NCBI GenBank assembly: GCA_013695255.1
Contig: JACDAV010000222.1
Coordinates: 1 to 8,310 of the forward strand
Source of the DNA: Chloroflexota bacterium
GTDB taxonomy: Bacteria; Chloroflexota; Limnocylindria; Limnocylindrales; CSP1-4
Direction: 5' to 3'
Length of the DNA stretch: 8,310 nucleotides
Within the stretch, counting starts at the first letter, position 1. The number at the start of each line of letters is the position of its first letter. The notes under the pieces are model-generated. The model had not been told where the DNA came from and made no database searches. It saw only the letters and a list, made by a program, of their open reading frames with translations. Shown here in pieces: positions 1 through 4,610 of the stretch. A program made the translations under genes and the position numbers.

Positions 1-53
1 ACGCCGGCGAGGGCGGCGAAGGCCACGGTTCGAGCGCGTGCGGCTACCTGCAA
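1..53 (-). CDS. Possible 5' end of a leftward gene with signal-like N-terminus (partial)
   Basis: A TTG codon at 53-51 is preceded by AGGAG (revcomp of 59-63) at 5-nt spacing. From there an open frame runs without stops to the window edge, giving about 17 codons. The predicted start reads MQVAARARTVAFAALAGV: two arginines followed by an alanine-rich hydrophobic run, as in the start of a signal peptide or membrane anchor. No domain is visible because the gene leaves the window. Support is only the ribosome binding site, the open frame and the hydrophobic character. In GC-rich DNA a stop-free stretch this short is weak evidence, so the start or the gene itself could be wrong. Confidence 0.3.
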   Translation of the reverse strand, partial: MQVAARARTVAFAALAG

Positions 54-270
54 TGGAGCTCCTATCTGCCAGGACGCCGCGGGTGAGCCGCGACGAGCGA
101 TGGATGGGCCACCCAGGCAGACGGACAAGCACGAGGAATGGCGTGGCTGGGCCACGACCGCAACGAAGGGGCTGGGCAAAGGCAGGGTCGGTGAGCGCGA
201 CCCGGGCCGAGGGATCGGGTGTCTGCTGGGGGGCGGCCGATCTTCGGTTTTCAGGGGGCCTTCTGCTCGT

Positions 271-316
271 GCCAGTGGACTGGCGCAAGGTTAGCGCAAT
301 GTGCGCGGCCTGTCAC
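271..316 (-). promoter_or_regulatory. Candidate leftward promoter with a palindrome at the start site
   Basis: Read on the - strand, GTGACA (revcomp of 311-316) and TAACCT (revcomp of 288-293) are separated by 17 nt, a normal -35/-10 spacing. The expected transcription start, near 281, falls inside a perfect inverted repeat, GCCAGT-GG-ACTGGC (271-284), which could be an operator. GCGCAA also occurs twice on the + strand, at 283-288 and 294-299, eleven bases apart and flanking the -10 box. The hexamers match consensus only moderately. The nearest possible target is the partial gene at 1-53. Confidence 0.27.
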
Positions 317-391
317 GCAAGGCTCCATGGGGTGCCCCGGAGCACCTGGCGATCGTGAATCCCCGCCGCGCGCTGCCTCGGGCCGATCTCC

Positions 392-416
392 TCCGCCGCC
401 ACCGTCCGGCGGCGGA
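392..416. terminator. Perfect GC-rich stem-loop downstream of the small membrane-protein gene
   Basis: TCCGCCGCC (392-400) and GGCGGCGGA (408-416) form a perfect 9-bp stem with a 7-nt loop. It begins 33 nt beyond the stop codon of the leftward gene at 450-629, where a transcript end would be expected. Neither side has a run of Ts, so it is not a textbook intrinsic terminator. It may be a weak terminator, an RNA-stabilising 3' hairpin, or chance in GC-rich DNA. Confidence 0.35.
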
Positions 417-449
417 CCTGGGTTGAGCGGCTGGCGATTGAGCGGCCGG

Positions 450-629
450 TCAATCCCTGCGGGTGGCAGGCCGGGAGGACGCGCGCGCCGCGGCGAACAG
501 GAGAAACGGGACCGCTGCGAGACCGAACAGCAGGCCCACCGCCTCGTAGCCTGCAACGAGGAATGCAGCGGCCTGGATGAGGAACGCGAGGGGGACGAGC
601 AAGAAACCCGTGCGCCAGAGTCTGGCCAT
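450..629 (-). CDS. Small hypothetical membrane protein, two predicted helices, 59 aa
   Basis: I do not recognise the family. From the ATG at 629-627 the product starts MARLWRTGFLLVPLAF and has two hydrophobic segments, about residues 8-27 and 30-50, joined by a short AGYEA turn. It ends in a basic tail (ASSRPATRRD). Two helices with few charges between them suggest a small inner-membrane hairpin protein. The start was chosen because GGAGGG (revcomp of 633-638) lies just upstream, though only 3-4 nt away, and because a promoter-like -10 sits at 678-683. An in-frame ATG at 713 would give 87 aa, but it has no ribosome binding site, lies upstream of that promoter and adds a polar N-terminus. The gene is divergent from the trp operon and no functional link to it can be seen. 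Confidence 0.55.
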   Translation of the reverse strand: MARLWRTGFLLVPLAFLIQAAAFLVAGYEAVGLLFGLAAVPFLLFAAARASSRPATRRD

Positions 630-677
630 GATCCCTCCGAGTGCAGACGCCGCTGGGCTCCCCGAGCGGCCGTCCTT

Positions 678-704
678 ATTATCCACGAGCGTGCAGCGGG
701 TCAC
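678..704 (-). promoter_or_regulatory. Candidate promoter for the small membrane-protein gene
   Basis: On the - strand GATAAT (revcomp of 678-683) matches 5 of 6 bases of the -10 consensus and stands out as an AT-rich island in GC-rich DNA. GTGACC (revcomp of 699-704) lies 15 nt upstream as a partial -35, which is a short spacing. Transcription would start near 671 and give a leader of about 40 nt before the ATG at 629. It lies back to back with the trp promoter at 752-781. Confidence 0.4.
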
Positions 705-751
705 GTCGAGCATGGCGGCGATCCGACCCCACGACCGGCACCGGCCCTCGC

Positions 752-781
752 TTGACGCCCGTCGGGAGCCGCGCCTAGACT
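752..781 (+). promoter_or_regulatory. trp operon promoter
   Basis: TTGACG (752-757, 5 of 6 to TTGACA) and TAGACT (776-781, 4 of 6 to TATAAT) are separated by 18 nt, as in a housekeeping sigma-factor promoter. The predicted start near 788 is about 15 nt before the first base-paired element of the T-box leader at 803, which is the expected geometry. No other comparably good + strand hexamer pair was seen in the 50 nt before the leader. Confidence 0.65.
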
Positions 782-800
782 CCCGGCCACATCACGAACA

Positions 801-1105
801 GCGGCGATGATCGGGACGAGTACCCGTCGTCCGTCGGCCCAGAGACCCGGTGGCTGGTGCGAGCCGGGGCGGCGACGGCGGGGAATGGACCCGTGAGCCT
901 CCGGACCCAACGCGAGTCGACGCCCGGCGCGTCGAAGCCGCCAGTAGGCTCCGGCGCAGAGCGCCAGCGATAGAGGGCAGCGCCGATCGGCGACCGCGTG
1001 AGGCGGTGGTCCTTCGGTCAGTCGAGTGCGGCATCGCCGAACGAGGGTGGCACCGCGGAAGGCACGACCTTTCGTCCCGGAGACGAAGGTCGTTCTTGAT
1101 TCTCG
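801..1105 (+). promoter_or_regulatory. Tryptophan-specific T-box leader (T-box riboswitch)
   Basis: This leader senses the charging state of tRNA-Trp and controls the trp operon. Stem I starts with GGC/GCC (803-805 with 897-899), then a kink-turn-like internal loop (GATGAT 806-811 opposite TGA 894-896), then CGGG/CCCG (812-815 with 890-893). The specifier loop has the loop-E pattern AGTA (819-822) opposite GAA (883-885), followed by TGG (886-888), the Trp codon, and then a purine (A889). Above it, 823-831 pairs with 874-882 over nine contiguous base pairs. The distal part keeps AGAGA (841-845) and GGCTGGTG (852-859), typical of stem I tips. A perfect 7-bp hairpin (917-923 with 929-935) fits stem II, and hairpins at 953-965 and 993-1007 fit the region of stems II/III. 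The T-box sequence AGGGTGGCACCGCG is at 1044-1057. Its variable base is C1051, which would pair with G73, the usual tRNA-Trp discriminator. ACGAGGG (1041-1047) can pair with the 5' arm of the terminator hairpin, giving the alternative antiterminator. Confidence 0.93.
1064..1103 (+). terminator. T-box-controlled terminator hairpin (attenuator)
   Basis: ACGACCTTTCGTC (1064-1076) pairs with GACGAAGGTCGT (1082-1093) across a 5-nt loop, leaving a single bulged base. The tract after it, TCTTGATTCTC, is pyrimidine-rich but not a clean T run. The 5' arm is also complementary to sequence just before and within the T-box motif (1041-1047), so hairpin and antiterminator exclude each other. The expected action is read-through only when uncharged tRNA-Trp binds the leader. 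The trpE ribosome binding site lies about 40 nt further on and is not in the hairpin, which favours transcriptional over translational control. Confidence 0.8.
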
Positions 1106-1147
1106 GACGGCGCGACCACCGTCGAGCCGCACCCGGAGGCGCCCGCG

Positions 1148-2809
1148 ATGACGACAACCGATCCGCTCAGCCTGGCCCAGGCCAGGCGCCACGCCGCGAC
1201 GGCAGACACGGTGCTGCTTCGTGCCACCCGCCCGGCTGACCTGGAGACGCCGATCGGTGCCTTCCTCCGCCTCGACGACGGCACGACGCCGGCCTACCTC
1301 CTCGAGTCCGTCGAGGGCGGCGAGCGTCTCGGCCGCTACAGCTTCCTCGGCATCGGGCCGCGCCGGCTGCTCGAGGTTCGGGACGGCGTGGCGCGCGTCC
1401 AGACTCGGCCCGTCACGGTCCCCGAGTACACCCCGGACCTTCCCTTCGACGTCGACGAGGCGCCGGATCCGCTCGAGGCGATCCGCCGCTTCGTGCCTCG
1501 GCGCCGTGTGCAGCCGGTCGAGGGGATGCCACGCTTCACTGGCGGCGCGGTCGGCGCCCTGGCGTACGACGCGGTGTCCTCGTTCGAGCCAACGGTCCCG
1601 CTGCTGGCGCGCGACCCGATCGGCATGCCGACGGCCGCCTTCATCGAGACGGACCTCGTCCTCGTCTTCGATCACCTGACGCACACTCTCAGCGCGATCG
1701 CCTCGCTGCACGCCGAGGCCCCGGACTTCGAGGGCCGCTACCGCATCGCCGAGCAGGCCATCTTCGACGCGCTGGAGCGGACCGCTCGCCCGAGTGCCGG
1801 TGAGCTCGCGGTCCGGGCTGCCCGGCGGACCGATGGCCCCGCGGGTGCCGCCGCCCCGATCCGAGCGGAGGCCGTCAGTGCCAGCCTCGGGCGCGACGAG
1901 TACGTCCGCGCGGTCGAGGTGGCCAAGGACGCGATCGCGGCCGGAGAGGCGATCCAGGTCGTCCTCGCCCGACGCCAGTCGTTCGATCTGCCGGCCGATC
2001 CCGGCACGGACCGCCCGCTCGACGGTGTGGCCATCTACCGCGCGCTGCGCCGAGTCAACCCGTCGCCCTACCTTTTCCTCGTCCGCACACCGCAGTTCGA
2101 GGTCGTCGGCGCCAGCCCGGAGCTCCTCCTCCGGGTCGAGGGCGACCGGCTGACCACGCACCCGATCGCCGGCACCCGGCCGCGCGGCGCGGACGCCCGC
2201 GAGGACGCGATCCTCGCCGAGCAGCTCCAGCGCGATCCGAAGGAGCGGGCGGAGCACGTGATGCTCGTCGACCTCGGCCGGAACGATCTGGGACGGGTTG
2301 CGAGGGCCGGCACCGTGACGGTCAGCAAGTACATGGAGGTCGAGCGGTACAGCCACGTGCTCCATCTCGTGTCGCACGTGGAGGGCCGCCTGCGCCCGGA
2401 GCTCGACGCGCTCGACGCGCTTCGGGCGGTCTTCCCGGCCGGGACGCTGTCCGGCGCTCCCAAGATCCGGGCGATGCAGCTGATCGCCGCCGCGGAGGGC
2501 GAGCGGCGGGGGCTGTACGGCGGCGCGGTCGGCTACCTCGGCTACGACGGCAACCTGGACACCGCGATCACGATCCGGAGCGCGGTCCTCCGCGAGGCTC
2601 GGGCGCACGTCCACACCGGTGCCGGGATCGTGGCCGGCAGCGTGCCGGAGAAGGAGTTCGAGGAGACCGAGCATAAGGCCGCCGCCCTGCGCCGGGCGAT
2701 CGAGATGGCAGCCGGGGTGCCCGATGCCCGGCGAGCCGACCCGGCCGACCCGGCGGACCCGATCGACCCGATCGACCCGGCCGAGCCGGAGCTGGAGCCG
2801 GTTTCGTGA
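1148..2809 (+). CDS. trpE: Anthranilate synthase component I (TrpE)
   Basis: TrpE makes anthranilate from chorismate, using ammonia delivered by TrpG, in the first committed step of tryptophan synthesis in the cytosol. The 553-residue product is slightly longer than usual. The N-terminal domain has LLES (51-54), the tryptophan feedback-binding motif, and RYSFLG (63-68). The chorismate-binding domain (about 245-520) has NPSPYLFL (304-311), PIAGTRPRG (339-347), DLGRND (375-380), GTLSGAPKIRAM (432-443), GGAVGYLGYDGN (458-469) and GAGIVAGSVPEKEFEET (491-507). All the family motifs I checked are present. The ATG at 1148 is preceded by GGAGG (1135-1139) at 8-nt spacing and follows the T-box terminator. 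The last 25 or so residues are a low-complexity tail of DPA/DPI triplets followed by PEPELEP, outside the family fold. The GTG of trpG overlaps the stop codon. A salicylate or aminodeoxychorismate synthase is unlikely, given LLES and the operon. Confidence 0.97.
   Translation: MTTTDPLSLAQARRHAATADTVLLRATRPADLETPIGAFLRLDDGTTPAYLLESVEGGERLGRYSFLGIGPRRLLEVRDGVARVQTRPVTVPEYTPDLPFDVDEAPDPLEAIRRFVPRRRVQPVEGMPRFTGGAVGALAYDAVSSFEPTVPLLARDPIGMPTAAFIETDLVLVFDHLTHTLSAIASLHAEAPDFEGRYRIAEQAIFDALERTARPSAGELAVRAARRTDGPAGAAAPIRAEAVSASLGRDEYVRAVEVAKDAIAAGEAIQVVLARRQSFDLPADPGTDRPLDGVAIYRALRRVNPSPYLFLVRTPQFEVVGASPELLLRVEGDRLTTHPIAGTRPRGADAREDAILAEQLQRDPKERAEHVMLVDLGRNDLGRVARAGTVTVSKYMEVERYSHVLHLVSHVEGRLRPELDALDALRAVFPAGTLSGAPKIRAMQLIAAAEGERRGLYGGAVGYLGYDGNLDTAITIRSAVLREARAHVHTGAGIVAGSVPEKEFEETEHKAAALRRAIEMAAGVPDARRADPADPADPIDPIDPAEPELEPVS
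2738..2782 (+). repeat. Five tandem 9-bp units at the 3' end of trpE
   Basis: Five consecutive units of the form GACCCGNNN (GACCCGGCC, GACCCGGCG, GACCCGATC, GACCCGATC, GACCCGGCC) encode DPADPADPIDPIDPA. The units keep the trpE reading frame and encode a proline/aspartate tail expected to be disordered. The array could expand or contract by slippage without breaking the frame. Confidence 0.85.
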
Positions 2810-3534
2810 TCCTCGTGGTCGACAACTACGACTCGTTCACCTTCAACCTCGTCCAGGCCCTCCAGGCGGCCGGGGCGGAGGTCCGGGTGATCCGCAACGA
2901 CGCGATCGACCGCGCGGGCGTCGAGGAGCTGGCGTCGGACGCGAGCGCGGACCTCCGGGGGATCGTCATCTCGCCCGGGCCGGGCGATCCGGACGATGCC
3001 GGCGTCTCCGTGGACACCATCCGGGTCGCGGCGGAGCGGCGGATCCCGCTCCTCGGGGTCTGCCTCGGGATGCAGTCGATGGCGGCCGCGTACGGGGCCG
3101 CGATTGTCCGCGCGCCGACGCTCGTCCACGGCGAGGCCTCGGAGGTGACGCACGACGGCAGCGGGCTCCTCGAGGGGATGCCACCGTCGTTCCTCGCGGC
3201 CCGCTACCACTCGCTCGCGGTCGATCCCGCCACCCTCCCGGCGGAGCTCCGGGTGACCGCGATGAGCGAGGTCGACCGGGTGATCATGGGCATCCGCCAC
3301 GTCGGGCTGCCGATGGAGGGCGTCCAGTTCCACCCGGAGTCCGTCCTGACGCCGGAGGGACCGCACCTGCTCGCGAACTTCCTGCGGCTCGCGGGCGAGG
3401 GCGAGGCCTCGAGGCTCGACGCCGCGAGTGGCACGTTCGCGACGGCCGGTCTGCCCGAGACGCCCGACCCCGCGGTGACCGAGCTCGCGGCGACGCAGCC
3501 GGCCCAGCCGCGGGCCGCAGAGGCCGAGCGATGA
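2806..3534 (+). CDS. trpG: Anthranilate synthase component II, glutamine amidotransferase (TrpG)
   Basis: TrpG hydrolyses glutamine and passes ammonia to TrpE. It is a class I glutamine amidotransferase of 242 residues. Visible are the start LVVDNYDSFTFNLVQ (3-17), the oxyanion region SPGPGDP (56-62), the nucleophile elbow GVCLGMQ (84-90) with catalytic Cys86, HGE (108-110), YHSL (134-137) and QFHPES (174-179) with catalytic His176 and Glu178. The triad is intact. The GTG start at 2806 overlaps the trpE stop (GTGA), with GGAG at 2794-2797 eight bases upstream. The domain ends near residue 195. The remaining 45 or so residues form an Ala/Pro/Thr/Glu-rich extension absent from typical TrpG proteins of about 190-200 aa. 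The same subunit could in principle also serve aminodeoxychorismate synthase (PabA role), which cannot be judged from this window. The ATG of trpD overlaps its stop codon. Confidence 0.97.
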   Translation: MILVVDNYDSFTFNLVQALQAAGAEVRVIRNDAIDRAGVEELASDASADLRGIVISPGPGDPDDAGVSVDTIRVAAERRIPLLGVCLGMQSMAAAYGAAIVRAPTLVHGEASEVTHDGSGLLEGMPPSFLAARYHSLAVDPATLPAELRVTAMSEVDRVIMGIRHVGLPMEGVQFHPESVLTPEGPHLLANFLRLAGEGEASRLDAASGTFATAGLPETPDPAVTELAATQPAQPRAAEAER

Positions 3535-4610
3535 GCGACGCCGTGCGAGCCGCGCTGGCGTCCGTCGTCGACGGAGCGACCCTCTCCATGGACGAGGCCC
3601 GTCTCGCGATGGGCTCCGTGATGGACGGCGAGGCGACCCCCGCGCAGCTGGCCGCGCTCCTCGTCGCGCTCCGGATGCGCGGGGAGACGATCGACGAGCT
3701 GGCCGGGTTCGCCGCCGCCATGCGCGAGCGCGTGGTGCGCGTCGAGGCGCCCGAGGGCACGATCGACACCTGCGGCACCGGCGGCGACCGGAGCGGCACG
3801 TTCAACATCTCGACCGCCGCCGCGCTGGTCGTGGCGGCCGCCGGTGTGCCGGTCGCCAAGCACGGCAACCGCGCGATCACGTCGCAGGCCGGGTCCGCGG
3901 ACGTCCTCGAGACGCTCGGCGTCCGGACCGACCACGACGCCGGCAGCGCCGCCGCCGCCCTCCGCGAGCACGGGTTCGCGTTCCTCTTCGCGCCGGGGTT
4001 CCACCCGGCCATGCGCCATGCCGGTCCGACGCGCCGCGAGATCGGCGTCCGCACTGCGTTCAACCTCCTGGGGCCGCTGACCAATCCGGCCGGCGCCCGC
4101 CGCCAGGTCGTCGGGGTGGGGGACACCGCTGCCGCGCCGCGCGTCGCGGAGGTCGTCCGGCGGCTCGGCGTGGAGCGCGCCTTCATCGTCCACGGTGCCG
4201 GCGTCGACGAGCTGCCGCTGGACGGCAGCGGGGTGCTCTACGACGTGACACCCGACGGCGTCGTGCGGCGTGAGATCGACGCCCGGACCCTCGGGCTTGC
4301 CGCCGCACCGACGTCGGCGCTCGCGGGCGGCGATCCGGCGGCGAACGCGCGGCTCCTCGAGGCGGTCCTGCGTGGCGAGAGCGGCGCGCGGCGCGATGTC
4401 GTGCTGCTCAACGCCGGTGCTGCGCTGCTGGCGGCCGCCCGGGTCGAGACGATCGAGGCCGGGATCGAGCTCGCTGCGCTCACGATCGACGCCGGTCTGG
4501 GGGCGGAGCTGCTGGCGCGACTCCGGGCCGAGAAGCGGGCAGCGGACGACGCGAGGGACGCGAGCGCCGCCGCCACGATCGCGGCGGCGGCACCCGTGGC
4601 GCGCACGTGA
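3531..4610 (+). CDS. trpD: Anthranilate phosphoribosyltransferase (TrpD)
   Basis: TrpD transfers the phosphoribosyl group of PRPP to anthranilate, giving phosphoribosylanthranilate. The 359-residue product has the helical N-terminal domain (about 1-70) followed by the phosphoribosyltransferase domain. Motifs are DTCGTGGD (79-86, PRPP pyrophosphate binding), NIST (92-95), KHGNRAITSQAGSADVLE (110-127), HAGPTRREIGVRTAFNLLGP (163-182) and VDEL (225-228, the metal-binding Asp-Glu pair). All are intact. The ATG at 3531 overlaps the trpG stop (ATGA), and AGAGG at 3519-3523 lies seven bases upstream. The same frame is open far upstream, but a longer start would overlap most of trpG and add no family sequence. 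The last 20 or so residues are an Ala-rich tail. The stop overlaps the GTG start of trpCFB. Confidence 0.97.
   Translation: MSDAVRAALASVVDGATLSMDEARLAMGSVMDGEATPAQLAALLVALRMRGETIDELAGFAAAMRERVVRVEAPEGTIDTCGTGGDRSGTFNISTAAALVVAAAGVPVAKHGNRAITSQAGSADVLETLGVRTDHDAGSAAAALREHGFAFLFAPGFHPAMRHAGPTRREIGVRTAFNLLGPLTNPAGARRQVVGVGDTAAAPRVAEVVRRLGVERAFIVHGAGVDELPLDGSGVLYDVTPDGVVRREIDARTLGLAAAPTSALAGGDPAANARLLEAVLRGESGARRDVVLLNAGAALLAAARVETIEAGIELAALTIDAGLGAELLARLRAEKRAADDARDASAAATIAAAAPVART

Larger units (their letters stand above)
54..449. other. Intergenic stretch without a convincing gene
   Basis: I see no gene here. The open frames on both strands are rich in Arg, Pro and Gly, have no recognisable motif, and look like by-products of high GC. 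The stretch is slightly less GC-rich than the trp genes, with local T/A patches near 245-300. It holds a leftward promoter-like signal with a palindrome (271-316), a minor GGTGC/GCACC hairpin (331-346) and a strong GC hairpin (392-416). If the left-edge gene and that promoter are both real, the stretch from about 280 down to 54 would be a 5' untranslated leader of about 225 nt. I could not match it to a known riboswitch class. Confidence 0.5.

Noticed and set aside
54..280. Possible metabolite riboswitch in the leader of the left-edge gene
   Set aside because: I looked by eye for conserved cores of cobalamin, TPP and ydaO-type riboswitches on both strands and found none. No conserved pairing could be established without alignments.
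219..755. A 178-codon + strand open frame across the intergenic region
   Set aside because: Its composition is Arg/Pro/Gly/Glu-rich with no motif. It runs antisense to the small membrane-protein gene and into the trp promoter, and has no good ribosome binding site.
847..859. Closely spaced TGG triplets (TGGCTGG) that could suggest a Trp leader peptide as in classical attenuation
   Set aside because: They belong to the conserved GGCTGGTG tip of T-box stem I. No start codon and ribosome binding site with a short frame through them was found.
701..2674. A 657-codon open frame on the - strand across the T-box leader and trpE
   Set aside because: It is antisense to trpE and the leader, has no recognisable domain or convincing start, and has the composition of a GC-bias shadow frame.
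2619..3530. A possible long N-terminal extension of TrpD in the same frame (304 extra codons)
   Set aside because: The extension overlaps trpE and all of trpG in another frame, is Arg/Pro/Gly-rich nonsense, and the ATG at 3531 has a ribosome binding site and the usual 4-nt overlap.
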